Shown in pieces: positions 1 through 9,482 of a DNA stretch of 64,000 bases (positions within the stretch are counted from its first letter, which is position 1; each line of letters begins with the position of its first letter). Source of the stretch: Thorsellia anophelis DSM 18579 (lineage in GTDB: Bacteria; Pseudomonadota; Gammaproteobacteria; Enterobacterales; Thorselliaceae); the NCBI RefSeq assembly GCF_900111395.1, contig NZ_FOHV01000003.1, forward strand, positions 139,862 through 203,861, given 5' to 3'. The notes below the pieces were generated by a model. It made no database searches. It had not been told where the DNA came from and saw only the letters and a list, made by a program, of their open reading frames with translations. A program made the translations under genes and the position numbers.

Positions 1-45
1 GCCATAGTTAAAATTAACGTGATGCCTAAAACCTTTAGAATGAGG

Positions 46-1023
46 TTATTCGCCAAATATTAAGGCAGTGGGGTCACCCTCATCATACGCATACCCTCTA
101 TACATTCCCTCACTATTGAAACATAAACTGATATTACCCCATTTATCCACCGCGATGAGCCCACCCTCTCCGCCCATCGATTTTAGTTTCGATATCACGA
201 CTTCTTCTGTTGCTTGGGTAAGGGTATAGTCTTTATATGTCATTAAAGCATGTACATCAAAAGCAGCGACTGCTCTCATAAAGACTTCACCAGTGCCAGT
301 ACATGAAATAGCGACACTCTCATTATTAGCATAGGTGCCTGCGCCAATAATTGGGCTATCGCCAATTCTGCCAACCTGTTTATTTGTCATCCCACCTGTT
401 GAAGTCGCTGCAGCCAGATTACCTTCAGAGTCTATAGCAACCGCGCCAACCGTTCCAAATTTATGTTTTTCATCTAAGGGAGTCAATTCAGGTAAAGGGA
501 CACTGGATTTCCCACTATGATCAAGCACCACTCCTTGATTATTTTTGAGCGCTTCATGCAGTTGGTTTCGTCTAAATTCCGTTGAAAAATAATCTTTATC
601 CACCATCTCAATATGATGTTTCCTTGCAAACGCTTCGGCGCCTTGGCCTGATAATAGGACATGTTCGCTCTCTTGCAAAACTTTTTTAGCCGCAATAATC
701 GGATTTTTAATCTGCGCGACACCTGTAATCGCACCGGCTTGTAAGCTTGCCCCATCCATAATTGCGGCATCTAATTCATGTGTGCCTTCATGGGTAAATA
801 CGGCGCCATAGCCCGCATTAAACAAGGGACAATTTTCTAAACCTATCACCGCTTCAGTCACAACATCGATAGCTGTTGCACCTGATTTCAAAAGCTGTTG
901 GGCCTTTAACAGTATTTCAGTTAACGCTTGTGTGTATCGTTCAGCTTGCTCTTGTGTTAAGGTAGATTGGCTAATTACCCCCGCTCCTCCATGAATCACC
1001 ACAACAGGTCTAATTTTTTTCAT
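46..1023 (-). CDS. iaaA: Isoaspartyl peptidase / L-asparaginase (plant type)
   Basis: An Ntn-hydrolase that removes beta-aspartyl residues from isoaspartyl dipeptides and hydrolyses asparagine. The 325-residue product matches the usual length of about 320. It begins with the family signature around HGGAG (residues 11-15) and carries the autocleavage site FGTVGAVA, where Thr191 would become the N-terminal nucleophile of the beta subunit. The STGGM (208-212) and GAGTYA segments that line the active site follow. It is the last gene of the minus-strand dpp-like operon, 89 bp after the second ATPase gene. In E. coli iaaA also sits next to a peptide (glutathione) ABC transporter, so the pairing is familiar and points to cytoplasmic cleavage of imported isopeptides. 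The assignment is firm; the physiological substrate is inferred. Confidence 0.93.
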   Translation of the reverse strand: MKKIRPVVVIHGGAGVISQSTLTQEQAERYTQALTEILLKAQQLLKSGATAIDVVTEAVIGLENCPLFNAGYGAVFTHEGTHELDAAIMDGASLQAGAITGVAQIKNPIIAAKKVLQESEHVLLSGQGAEAFARKHHIEMVDKDYFSTEFRRNQLHEALKNNQGVVLDHSGKSSVPLPELTPLDEKHKFGTVGAVAIDSEGNLAAATSTGGMTNKQVGRIGDSPIIGAGTYANNESVAISCTGTGEVFMRAVAAFDVHALMTYKDYTLTQATEEVVISKLKSMGGEGGLIAVDKWGNISLCFNSEGMYRGYAYDEGDPTALIFGE

Positions 1024-1112
1024 CCTGACATTCCTTAATTGACATTCTTAACTTGATAATTTTAATTGTCATAGCTTAATCACTTCTATTCTATCGTCTA
1101 TGAAAGAAAGAC

Positions 1113-2111
1113 TTAGTTGAGTGTTTCTGCATGATGACAAGCCACTTTTGAAGAACCAATATGCCTTAATTCAGGCACAACCTCTTTACATTTATCTGTC
1201 GCAAAGGGGCATCGCTGATGAAAAACACATCCTTTAGGTAAATTTAAGGGACTTGGTAATTCACCTGTAATTTCAATGGTCGCTCGCCTATCCTCTGGAT
1301 AAACCATTGGTGTTGCTGATAACAGTGCTTTTGTATAAGGATGCAAAGGCGTCTGATACAGTGTTTTCTTGTCACTTATCTCAACCGCTCGACCTAAATA
1401 CATCACGAGGACATTGGTTGCAATATGCTCTACAACAGATAGATTATGCGAAATAAATATGTAACTTGTGTTAAATACATCTTGCAGATCCATGAATAAA
1501 TTCAATACCTGCGCTTGAATTGACACATCTAACGCGGATGTTGGTTCATCTGCGATAACGATTTCAGGATTCAGCATCATCGCCCTAGCTATGGCAATTC
1601 GTTGCCGCTGCCCACCTGAGAACATATGGGGATACCGTTCAGCAAATTCAGGTCTAAGCCCAACCTTCTGCATCATTTCAGTTACCTGCTCTCTTCGCTC
1701 TGCTGAAGATAACGCTGTGTTGATGCGCAGTGGCTCCTCAAGCTGCGTTGAAACTTTTGCTCTTGGATTTAACGAGGCATAGGGATTTTGAAATACCATT
1801 TGCACTTTTGACCTAAGGGATTTTAATTCATCTCGCCTTAAGTTATGAGTGCTTTGACCATTAATAATGACCTCTCCACTCGTTGGCTTTTCTAGCAATG
1901 TCAGTTGTCTTGCAAGAGTCGACTTTCCGCATCCAGATTCACCCACTACGGCTAAAGTTTCACCTTTATTGAGAGTAAAATCCAACCCGTTAAGTGCCTT
2001 TATCGCCCCTTGCCCTTTTTTGCTAAAAAACGATCCAGTAAGCCAATGACCTGATCCTGCATAATGTTTAGTTAAGTTCTTAACAACTAATGGTGTTGTT
2101 TTATCTGTCAT
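1113..2111 (-). CDS. dppF: Dipeptide-type ABC transporter ATPase (DppF-like)
   Basis: Cytoplasmic ATPase subunit of an oligopeptide/dipeptide importer. The 332-residue protein shows Walker A GESGCGKS, signature FSGGQRQR, Walker B plus D-loop [11 protein letters not shown], and the C-terminal oligopeptide-transporter extension with a cysteine cluster ([10 protein letters not shown]...C...C) that in this subfamily can carry an iron-sulfur cluster. Its ATG overlaps the end of the upstream ATPase gene by four bases, implying translational coupling. DppF fits best among Dpp, Opp and Gsi because the neighbouring DppA, DppB and DppC homologues resemble the Dpp proteins closely; the transported ligand is not proven. 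Confidence 0.9.
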   Translation of the reverse strand: MTDKTTPLVVKNLTKHYAGSGHWLTGSFFSKKGQGAIKALNGLDFTLNKGETLAVVGESGCGKSTLARQLTLLEKPTSGEVIINGQSTHNLRRDELKSLRSKVQMVFQNPYASLNPRAKVSTQLEEPLRINTALSSAERREQVTEMMQKVGLRPEFAERYPHMFSGGQRQRIAIARAMMLNPEIVIADEPTSALDVSIQAQVLNLFMDLQDVFNTSYIFISHNLSVVEHIATNVLVMYLGRAVEISDKKTLYQTPLHPYTKALLSATPMVYPEDRRATIEITGELPSPLNLPKGCVFHQRCPFATDKCKEVVPELRHIGSSKVACHHAETLN

Positions 2112-3145
2112 TGCAATTCCCCCTCATTTTGCCTATGGATAATTGTCTCTAGAGGATAATGACATCTAACTTGCCAATTACTTGTTGGCTGTACATCACT
2201 CTTATTTAAAGTTAATTGTGGATGATGATTGACACATTCAGGTTTCACGTAGGGACATCGTGGTGACAACAAACATCCTGCGGGCCTGTCTGATTGCCCT
2301 GGGACAATACCTGCTAACGAACTTAATCGTTCTGCTCCTTTGCTATGCTCTGGTATCGCTTTAAGAAGCGCTTCGGTATAAGGGTGAGCGGGTCGCCTAA
2401 ATATGTCTGGTACAGGAGCAACCTCAATGACTTCACCTGCATACATCACAGCGGTCCTTTGGGCTATTTCAGCGACAACAGCTAAATCATGAGTGATGAG
2501 AATCAATGACATATTATATTTTTTTTGAAGCTGAACCAATAACTTCATAATTTGAGCTTGGATAGTCACATCAAGAGCAGTAGTCGGTTCATCAGCAATT
2601 AATAATTTAGGATTACATGCAATCGCCATTGCAATCACCACTCGTTGGCACATACCACCTGAAAGTTGATGTGGATACTGATTCATACGTTTTTCAGGAG
2701 AAGGGATTTCAACCATTTTCAATAACTCAATCGTTCTCTCAGTCAGTTTATTTCCTTTTAACTTCTCATGAAGCTCAAGCACTTCCATAATTTGCTTACC
2801 GACAGTATAGCTTGGATTAAGGGAAGTCATCGGATCTTGAAAGATCATCGCAATCTCTTTGCCAATAATTTTACGGCGATTAGCAGCAGAGAGTGTTTTC
2901 AGATCGGTGCCTGCAAAATTGATGGTGGTCGCTGTGACTGTCCCTTGCTTATCTAATAGTCCCATTAACGCCATCATCGTCACGGATTTACCTGATCCGG
3001 ACTCTCCTACAATACCGAGAATTTCGCCTTGTTTGACATGTAAATTAATTTTATCAACAGCTTTAAAGGTTTTGGTTCCTTTACCAAAGGTAACACTGAG
3101 ATCTTGAATGTCTAATAGCAATGGTGCTTCTGTTAATTCGGTCAT
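2108..3145 (-). CDS. dppD: Dipeptide-type ABC transporter ATPase (DppD-like)
   Basis: First of the paired ATPases that energise peptide import. The 345-residue protein carries Walker A GESGSGKS, signature LSGGMCQR, Walker [13 protein letters not shown], the switch His in LILITHD, and the C-terminal region [15 protein letters not shown] with clustered cysteines typical of oligopeptide-transporter ATPases. The ATG is preceded by GGAG at a normal distance. The gene starts 9 bp after the DppC-like permease and overlaps the DppF-like gene, giving the standard B-C-D-F order. In the usual Dpp arrangement DppD and DppF form a heterodimer under the DppB/DppC channel. Confidence 0.9.
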   Translation of the reverse strand: MTELTEAPLLLDIQDLSVTFGKGTKTFKAVDKINLHVKQGEILGIVGESGSGKSVTMMALMGLLDKQGTVTATTINFAGTDLKTLSAANRRKIIGKEIAMIFQDPMTSLNPSYTVGKQIMEVLELHEKLKGNKLTERTIELLKMVEIPSPEKRMNQYPHQLSGGMCQRVVIAMAIACNPKLLIADEPTTALDVTIQAQIMKLLVQLQKKYNMSLILITHDLAVVAEIAQRTAVMYAGEVIEVAPVPDIFRRPAHPYTEALLKAIPEHSKGAERLSSLAGIVPGQSDRPAGCLLSPRCPYVKPECVNHHPQLTLNKSDVQPTSNWQVRCHYPLETIIHRQNEGELQ

Positions 3146-3154
3146 GACTGCTCC

Positions 3155-4105
3155 TTAACTTGCTTGCTTTAATTTAGGATCGAGCGCATCTCTTAAGCCA
3201 TCACCGATAAGATTAATAGAGATAACCGATAATAAAATGGTGAGCCCAGGATAGGTCACAATCCAAGATGATTGAGTGATATATTCCCTTGCTGAGGCAA
3301 GCATTGTTCCCCATTCAGGTGCAGGAGGCTTAACCCCTAACCCCAAGAAACCAAGTGCCGCAATCTCTAAAATAGCGGAAGAAAAACTCATCGTCATTTG
3401 AACAATTAAAGGCGCTAAGCAATTTGGGAGCAATGTAATAAACATTAATCTCAATACTCCTGCTCCTGCGACTCTTGCAGCCAAGACATATTCTTTATTC
3501 AGCTCTGTCATAGCTGTTGCGCAGGTTAACCTAACATATGCAGGTAACGAGGCTACTGCAATTGCTATCATGGCATTGAGTAATCCTTGCCCTAAAATCG
3601 CCATTATCGCAACAGCGAGTAATAATGTAGGAAGCGATAACATCACATCGACAACCCTCATGATAACTGTCCCAAGCGTTCTAGGAAAAAAGGCCGCTAA
3701 CAAACCTAATATTACCCCTGGGATCACCGCAAATACTACAGCACAGGCGGCAATAAAGAGCGATAATCTGCCACCATGAATAATTCTTGAAAAAATATCT
3801 CGGCCGGCTTCATCAGTACCTAATAAAAAAGTGCTATTGCCCTTTTCAGTCCAAGCAGGTGGGACTCTTAATGCATCTCTAAATTGCTCAATAGGATCGT
3901 GAGGTGCTATCAAAGGGGCGAAAATTGCGGCTAGTAAGATCATGATTAAAAAAATCAAGCCAAATACTGCCCCTTTATTTGCACTAAAGTTAATCCAAAA
4001 TGACCAAAGTGTTGAAGGTTGAGATAGTTGTTTTGTTTTTGCAAGTGCTGTGGCTATCTCTTGATTAAGATTCGCACTGCTCTCTATAGAATCAATATTT
4101 TTCAC
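3155..4105 (-). CDS. dppC: Dipeptide-type ABC transporter permease (DppC-like)
   Basis: Inner-membrane permease of the peptide importer. The 316-residue protein has an N-terminal cytoplasmic tail, a first membrane helix near residues 48-70, and further helices around the BPD_transp_1 fold. The coupling EAA-type loop reads approximately EYVLAARVAGAG. The start is GTG: AAGGAG lies 5 bases upstream, and no in-frame ATG with a ribosome-binding site fits better. It begins 9 bp after the DppB-like gene. Together they would form the heterodimeric channel that receives substrate from the periplasmic binding protein encoded at 9483-11084. Confidence 0.9.
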   Translation of the reverse strand: MKNIDSIESSANLNQEIATALAKTKQLSQPSTLWSFWINFSANKGAVFGLIFLIMILLAAIFAPLIAPHDPIEQFRDALRVPPAWTEKGNSTFLLGTDEAGRDIFSRIIHGGRLSLFIAACAVVFAVIPGVILGLLAAFFPRTLGTVIMRVVDVMLSLPTLLLAVAIMAILGQGLLNAMIAIAVASLPAYVRLTCATAMTELNKEYVLAARVAGAGVLRLMFITLLPNCLAPLIVQMTMSFSSAILEIAALGFLGLGVKPPAPEWGTMLASAREYITQSSWIVTYPGLTILLSVISINLIGDGLRDALDPKLKQAS

Positions 4106-4114
4106 TTAAACTCC

Positions 4115-5146
4115 TTAAGACTTGCCGTGACGAATTCTTGGATTGATCACACCATATAAAATATCAACTACTAGATTAGTAAAGATAACCAATGTCGCAA
4201 TTAATAAAATGCCATTTTGTATGATAGGGTAGTCTCTTTTACCAATAGCATCTATAAGCCATTTTCCTATTCCTGGCCAAGCAAATAATGTTTCAGTTAA
4301 CACGGCGCCACCTAACATTGCACTGACACTTAAACCAATAACGGTCACGACTGGAATTAATGCATTTTTAAGCGCATGTCCGAATATGACTTTACGAGGT
4401 GACAATCCTTTAGCATAAGCCGTTCTTACATAATCTTCTTTCAACACTTCTAACATTGAAGAACGGGTCATACGAGAAATGATCGCAAGCGGGATGGTGC
4501 CTAATACAATCGTCGGCAATATCAGATGTTTCAAAGCATCTACGAATGCACCTTCCATCAGATAAGGATCTGTAAAATGTGCCCAGATGACATCAATTAA
4601 CATAAACCCTGTGATAGGCTCTATATCGTAATCTAAACTGATTCTCCCAGAAACCGGCGTCCAGCCAAGCCCGACTGAGAAAAACATAATTAAGATCAGT
4701 GCCCACCAAAAAATTGGCATAGAGAATCCCGTTAAAGAAAGCCCCATAACACCATGGTCAAAAATAGTACCTCGTTTTACTGCGGCTAACACACCTAGAG
4801 GAATGCCAACTACCACAGCAAATAACATTGCAAATATTGTTAATTCAAAGGTTGCTGGAAATCTTTCGAAAAATTCAGCCCAAACAGTATCTTGTGAGGT
4901 AAATGATCGCCCAAAATCTCCCTGTAGAATATCCATTAAATAACGCCCATATTGGATATGCAGGGGTTGATCTAACCCTAAATTCTTTAAAACTTCTGCA
5001 TGATATGCAGGATCCAATCCACGCTCACCCATCATAATTTCTACAGGATCACCTGGAATTAACCTGACTAAGCTAAACGTGAGTAATGTAATTCCCAAAA
5101 AAGTGGGGATTAGCATCAATAACCGCTTTAAAATAAATGTTAACAT
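4115..5146 (-). CDS. dppB: Dipeptide-type ABC transporter permease (DppB-like)
   Basis: Inner-membrane permease, 343 residues, strongly resembling E. coli DppB through most of its length (339 residues there, from memory). The N-terminal helix MLTFILKRLLMLIPTFLGI, the loop IPGDPVEIMMGERG, the EAA coupling motif EDYVRTAYAKGLS and the C-terminal INPRIRH are all family landmarks. In the classical dpp operon dppB directly follows dppA; here four enzyme genes are inserted between them, and dppB follows the SDR gene after 40 bp. That placement ties the enzymes to the transporter's substrate. Confidence 0.92.
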   Translation of the reverse strand: MLTFILKRLLMLIPTFLGITLLTFSLVRLIPGDPVEIMMGERGLDPAYHAEVLKNLGLDQPLHIQYGRYLMDILQGDFGRSFTSQDTVWAEFFERFPATFELTIFAMLFAVVVGIPLGVLAAVKRGTIFDHGVMGLSLTGFSMPIFWWALILIMFFSVGLGWTPVSGRISLDYDIEPITGFMLIDVIWAHFTDPYLMEGAFVDALKHLILPTIVLGTIPLAIISRMTRSSMLEVLKEDYVRTAYAKGLSPRKVIFGHALKNALIPVVTVIGLSVSAMLGGAVLTETLFAWPGIGKWLIDAIGKRDYPIIQNGILLIATLVIFTNLVVDILYGVINPRIRHGKS

Positions 5147-5186
5147 TGTGCCTACCTAATAATTCGTAATATGATGAAAAGAAAAT

Positions 5187-5933
5187 TTATTTGCCCCCAT
5201 CAATACTCAATATTTGTCCAGTAATCCAAGAGGACGCATCAGACGCAAAAAAAAGCACACCATTTGCAATATCTTCAGCCTTGCCTAATCGACGCATTGC
5301 GATGGAATCTAAAATCTGTTTTTGTTTCTCTTCCCCAAATTTCTGCCATTGCTTTTCACTGCTTGGATTTGATCTTACAAACCCAGGTGCGATGCTATTA
5401 ACCGTAATACCATAGGGGCCTAATTCATGAGCAAGTTGCCTTGTTAAACCAATTTGGGCGGCTTTAGAAGATGCGTACGCTTGAATTCCCGTCAAACTTA
5501 TCCCTAATCCTGCACCGCTTGAAATATTGATAATACGCCCAAATCCTTTTTCTTTCATAAGTGGGGCGACTGCTTGTGAACACCAAAATGTACTATCTGT
5601 ATTGACTTCAAATAAAGCGCGCCATTCATCAACCGTAATCGATTCTATAGGCTTACCTTCTTGCCCTCGAACGCCTCCTGCGCAATTGACTAAAATATCA
5701 ACTGAACCAACCTCTTGGATAAACGCTTTCACCGCTTGCTGATTGGTCACGTCAACTTGACGCCCTTGTGTCGTTCCACCACATTTTTTGACTGTTTCTT
5801 GTAGAAGATTTTCATCTATATCACATACAAAGACGGATGCACCATGTTTCGCAAATGCATAGGCAATCGCCTGGCCAATGCCTTGAGCCGCACCTGTCAC
5901 AACGACTGTTTTACCGGTAAAATTAAATGACAT
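5187..5933 (-). CDS. SDR-family NAD(P)-dependent oxidoreductase
   Basis: A classical short-chain dehydrogenase/reductase of 248 residues. It has the dinucleotide motif TGAAQGIG near the N terminus, the NCAGG structural motif, the catalytic Ser in INISSGAG, the active-site YASSK (Tyr and Lys), and a C-terminal ITGQILSIDGG typical of FabG-like enzymes. I set the start at the ATG at 5933, which has AAAGGAG six bases upstream; an upstream TTG in frame would include that Shine-Dalgarno sequence and is rejected. The substrate cannot be read from the sequence. Its place between the dppA and dppB homologues suggests oxidation or reduction of a breakdown product of the imported compound. Confidence 0.85.
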   Translation of the reverse strand: MSFNFTGKTVVVTGAAQGIGQAIAYAFAKHGASVFVCDIDENLLQETVKKCGGTTQGRQVDVTNQQAVKAFIQEVGSVDILVNCAGGVRGQEGKPIESITVDEWRALFEVNTDSTFWCSQAVAPLMKEKGFGRIINISSGAGLGISLTGIQAYASSKAAQIGLTRQLAHELGPYGITVNSIAPGFVRSNPSSEKQWQKFGEEKQKQILDSIAMRRLGKAEDIANGVLFFASDASSWITGQILSIDGGK

Positions 5934-6016
5934 AACTGACTCCTTTGACAAAGAGATAATAAGCTACCTTAAATAAAAATGTTATTACCAATCTAATTAT
6001 CATTAAAAATGATTGA

Positions 6017-7051
6017 TTATATTTGATTGATCCGAATTAAGTTCTCTAGATTAGAGGCACAAAGCGGTTGCCCATCTTCAATGAGGTGGATACCATCAAC
6101 CAAAGCACTTAATAACGGTGTATTAATCCCACATTCACTTGCGATCTTAATAATCACACCTAACTGTTCATTAACTTCTGTTTTACGTTTATGTATTGCT
6201 AAATCACGCCAAATTCCACTATGCGTTTTAGCTGATTTTCGATTAAATGCGACCATGTCATCAATCGAAGCATGGCTCAATTCAATAGGGGCTTGAGCTG
6301 TAAATGCATCTGGATTAAACCCATTGAATCCTTCTAAAGGAATGTCTTGTGCTTTAGCAACAGCACAAACCTCTTTTGCAAGTGCAATGAGAACTGAACG
6401 GTATTTAGGATGATGCAAAATATCAACAATCGAATCATTGGTCAGTGCAGTGGCAAAAAGGAGCGCCCCATAGGCCAATTTTCCCCATAAAAAACTAAAA
6501 ATTCTATCCGTTACAATTGCGTTAGGTTCAAATTGCTTCATCCATTCTAATATCGTCTGCGCTCTATCTGAAATCGATCCATCCATTTCACCAAGAACCA
6601 CCGCCCCTCTACCAGCATAATGAATATGGCCTGGTTCAAGAATATCTGCGCCGAAATTAATAAAGCATCCTAAGGTTCTCTGTTGACCTACAATACGGGC
6701 AATTGTATGTTCATTTAAGCCATTTTGAACCGAGATAACCACTCCCGTAGGACTTAAAAAAGGCCGTAACTGTTCGCATGCTTTTTCGGTGTGTAATGCC
6801 TTGGTACACAAAAATATGTGTTCAAATGAATGGGAAAAATTCTGTGCTAATTGTTCTGGCAAGTAAGCTTTAGCTGGCACCGAAAAAGTTTCAATCGGGC
6901 CACTAATCGTTAATCCTTTGCTGTTTATCGCATTAACATGTTCTTGATTACTATCGACCAAAATAACGTCAAATCCAGCTCTAATCCAATAAGCCGCCAG
7001 CGTTCCGCCCATTGCCCCTGCGCCCCAAATGACACATTGAGAATTATTCAT
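6017..7051 (-). CDS. Ketopantoate-reductase-like oxidoreductase (PanE/ApbA fold), probably not PanE
   Basis: A two-domain NAD(P)-dependent reductase of 344 residues, longer than E. coli PanE (about 303). The Rossmann motif WGAGAMGG lies at residues 9-16. The catalytic Lys is retained (Lys191), as are the C-terminal Ser278 and Glu292 (TEV motif). However, the two asparagines that follow the lysine and bind ketopantoate in PanE appear to be replaced by Gly195 and Phe199. I therefore infer reduction of a different 2-keto (or oxidation of a 2-hydroxy) acid. GAGG lies five bases before the ATG. The gene lies inside the enzyme block of the dpp-like operon, between the SDR and creatininase-family genes. 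Confidence 0.75.
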   Translation of the reverse strand: MNNSQCVIWGAGAMGGTLAAYWIRAGFDVILVDSNQEHVNAINSKGLTISGPIETFSVPAKAYLPEQLAQNFSHSFEHIFLCTKALHTEKACEQLRPFLSPTGVVISVQNGLNEHTIARIVGQQRTLGCFINFGADILEPGHIHYAGRGAVVLGEMDGSISDRAQTILEWMKQFEPNAIVTDRIFSFLWGKLAYGALLFATALTNDSIVDILHHPKYRSVLIALAKEVCAVAKAQDIPLEGFNGFNPDAFTAQAPIELSHASIDDMVAFNRKSAKTHSGIWRDLAIHKRKTEVNEQLGVIIKIASECGINTPLLSALVDGIHLIEDGQPLCASNLENLIRINQI

Positions 7052-7106
7052 ATTAACCTCATTTTAAAACTTCATTCATGACTCAATAAGAGATTCAGCA
7101 CTCTAT

Positions 7107-7808
7107 TTATGACCAAGGCCCTTCTAAAATGGCACGTGTTTCATTAACAGCAACGTTCCACATTGCGAGCTCATCTTCTTCACTTCTTTGAAACCATCCA
7201 CCGAAATTGCCTTCTGCTAAATACGCTTTTGATTCTTCTGCATTCATAATGGCATAGCGTTGATAATCAATAGGGGGTTTCTGATGGTCAGGAGAAGGTG
7301 CCTCTTTTAACCTTGTCCAAGGTAGATTTTCCATCCAAGATGCGTGAGATGAAGTAGGATCAATTTCCCTCACAGCCGCAAGCGTTTTTGGCGCATTCCA
7401 CCAATTATAAAAGCGAACTTTTACCTCTGGATTGTTCAACATCCATTCTGCTGCAGCGCTTTGGGCTGGTTGGTTTCCACCGTGTCCGTTAACTAATACG
7501 ATACGTTTAAAGCCACTGCGTTTTAAGCTATCTAACATATCTTGAATTAATGCAACATAAGTCGAGACCTTGAGCGTAACAGTGCCCGCAAATCCAGCAA
7601 AATATGGGGTAATGCCATAAGGAATCGCGGGATAGACAGGAATGCCTAGCGGCTCTGCTGCATCTACTGCGACTTTTTCAGCTAAAATCATATCCACGGC
7701 CATACTTAAGTAAGCATGCTGCTCAACACTGCCTAAGGGCACAACCACCCTATCATCGGTTTTTAAATACTCTTCTATTTGCATCCAATTCATATCTGCA
7801 ATTTTCAC
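7107..7808 (-). CDS. Creatininase-family metal-dependent amidohydrolase
   Basis: A 233-residue member of the creatininase family, which includes creatinine amidohydrolase, MftE peptidase and formamidopyrimidine deformylase. Likely divalent-metal ligands are visible: Glu29 and His31 in GSVEQH, Asp39, His109 in NGHGGN, and probably Glu160 after His155. NGHGGN differs from the NGHYEN form I recall for true creatininase, so creatinine is not the obvious substrate. The start is GTG, preceded by AAGGAG five bases upstream. The gene sits 27 bp after the carboxypeptidase gene in the dpp-like operon, suggesting cleavage of an amide or lactam in the imported compound. Substrate unknown. Confidence 0.8.
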   Translation of the reverse strand: MKIADMNWMQIEEYLKTDDRVVVPLGSVEQHAYLSMAVDMILAEKVAVDAAEPLGIPVYPAIPYGITPYFAGFAGTVTLKVSTYVALIQDMLDSLKRSGFKRIVLVNGHGGNQPAQSAAAEWMLNNPEVKVRFYNWWNAPKTLAAVREIDPTSSHASWMENLPWTRLKEAPSPDHQKPPIDYQRYAIMNAEESKAYLAEGNFGGWFQRSEEDELAMWNVAVNETRAILEGPWS

Positions 7809-7835
7809 AATGACTCCTTGATATATTGTTTAGAA

Positions 7836-9350
7836 TTAAAGATCATACAACTTAGCAAACTTCTGCTCTAGATAAGTTAAATAGTCAGAAGGATCAATTC
7901 CTCTACCTGTAACGTTCATCAGTAACTCGTCAGGCGTGTACGTTCTACCATGAGATAAAATATTCTTAGTCAGCCAACTTAGCAAAGAATCATATTTAGC
8001 TTGGGAAAGATCTTGGTCAAGATAAGGCGCCTCTTTTAATGCAGCCTGCATAAATTGTGCAGCCATGACATTACCAAGCGTATAGGTTGGAAATGAACCT
8101 ATCATACCTTTTGACCAATGGATATCTTGTAATACCCCTTCAGTATCAGTGCTTGGCATAATACCAAGATATTCTTGCATTTTAGCGCGCCAGTATTCAG
8201 GTAACTCTTTTACAGATAAGCTGCCATCCATTAATCCCATTTCAATTTCAACTCGCAGCATAATATGCAAATCATACGTTAATTCATCCGCTTCGACACG
8301 AATCAAACTTGGCTCAGAGCGGTTGATTGCTCGATAAAAGTCAGAAAGTGAAATATCATCCAATGTTCCTTTGAATGTCTCTTGCAATAAGCCATAATGA
8401 TTTTGCCAAAATTCAAATGAGCGACCTACCCTATTTTCCCAAAGCCTTGATTGAGACTCATGAACACCATAGCTTGTTCCAGCAACCGCATATAATCCGA
8501 TGAGATCTAAGGTAAGTGCGGTTTGATTTAATTCAGGGGCCACATTCTGTTCATATAAAGCGTGACCTGCTTCATGCAAGGTACCAAACAGGCCTGCATT
8601 TAGAAAATTAGGATTAAAACGGGTAGTAATTCGAACATCATCCCTTGTCATTGAAATTTCAAACGGATGTGTGGTGGTATCTAAACGTCCCCTTTTAAAA
8701 TCATAGCCAATTTTAGAGGCTAAGGAATGTGAAAATGCACGTTGTTTTTCAATTGGGAAAGATCTAAATAAAAAATCATTATTGGGCTTAGGGGCTTGAT
8801 GCACCTTTTTTGCTAATGGCACTAACCGTGCTTTTAATTGTTCAAATAACGACTTTAATACAGGTACTTGAAGTCCGGTCTCAAATTCATTTGTCGCCAC
8901 TTCATACGGATGATTAACATACCCTACCCTATCTGCAATCTCTTTTTTTAAATTCACAATGCGTTCTAAGTAGGGCTCAAATAGAGAAAACTGATTCGTC
9001 GCACGGCCTTCTCTCCAAGCAATTTCTGCCAAAGAACATAATTCAGCTTGTTTAGTCACTAATTCTGTTGGGATCTTATCAAAATAGGCGATGGCATTTT
9101 TGACAGCTTTGACACTGCGACTTTCGATTAAGCTCAAGTTAGGATTATCATCTAGTTGGGCAACCGCAGTTTTCATCTCTTTTGATAAGATACGTTGCTG
9201 CGCCAATTTACTCAGAAGGCCGATTTGTTTACCTCTATTCTCACTTGCTTTTTCTGGCATGCCTGTACTTGCATCCCAATTAAGTAAATTAATAATATTG
9301 AGAAGGTGACTAATTTCACTGATTTGTTCGTTAAATGCATGATTGACCAT
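7836..9350 (-). CDS. M32-family thermostable-type metallocarboxypeptidase
   Basis: A zinc carboxypeptidase (Taq family, M32) that trims C-terminal residues from peptides in the cytoplasm. The 504-residue length is typical. The zinc site HEAGH is at residues 259-263 and the family signature HESQSRLWEN starts near residue 297. The chosen ATG at 9350 has AGG about ten bases upstream; the earlier in-frame ATG at 9359 directly abuts that AGG and is unlikely. No signal peptide is present. It is the first enzyme gene after the binding-protein gene and supports peptide hydrolysis as the core job of the operon. Confidence 0.9.
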   Translation of the reverse strand: MVNHAFNEQISEISHLLNIINLLNWDASTGMPEKASENRGKQIGLLSKLAQQRILSKEMKTAVAQLDDNPNLSLIESRSVKAVKNAIAYFDKIPTELVTKQAELCSLAEIAWREGRATNQFSLFEPYLERIVNLKKEIADRVGYVNHPYEVATNEFETGLQVPVLKSLFEQLKARLVPLAKKVHQAPKPNNDFLFRSFPIEKQRAFSHSLASKIGYDFKRGRLDTTTHPFEISMTRDDVRITTRFNPNFLNAGLFGTLHEAGHALYEQNVAPELNQTALTLDLIGLYAVAGTSYGVHESQSRLWENRVGRSFEFWQNHYGLLQETFKGTLDDISLSDFYRAINRSEPSLIRVEADELTYDLHIMLRVEIEMGLMDGSLSVKELPEYWRAKMQEYLGIMPSTDTEGVLQDIHWSKGMIGSFPTYTLGNVMAAQFMQAALKEAPYLDQDLSQAKYDSLLSWLTKNILSHGRTYTPDELLMNVTGRGIDPSDYLTYLEQKFAKLYDL

Positions 9351-9420
9351 AGATAACATCCTATTGATAAACGATTTTAAAACCTAGTTTAGAAAGTTGA
9401 TTGCCTTAAACTTCGTTGTT

Positions 9421-9452
9421 AAGTGCGCGCGATAATGAATATGCGCGCACTT
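9421..9452 (-). other. GC-rich intercistronic stem-loop after the binding-protein gene
   Basis: A perfect 10-bp inverted repeat, AAGTGCGCGC and GCGCGCACTT, with a 12-base loop, lies between the DppA-like gene and the M32 peptidase gene. Its run of G and C stands out in this AT-rich region. No U-tract follows in the transcribed direction, so it is more likely an mRNA-stabilising or processing hairpin than a strong terminator. Comparable elements often raise binding-protein levels over the downstream permease genes. Confidence 0.75.
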
Positions 9453-9482
9453 GTGTTGATTCACTTATGTTATATTTTTAGC

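Noticed and set aside
5934-5951. Upstream TTG start for the SDR gene
   Set aside because: It would place the strong AAAGGAG ribosome-binding site inside the coding sequence.
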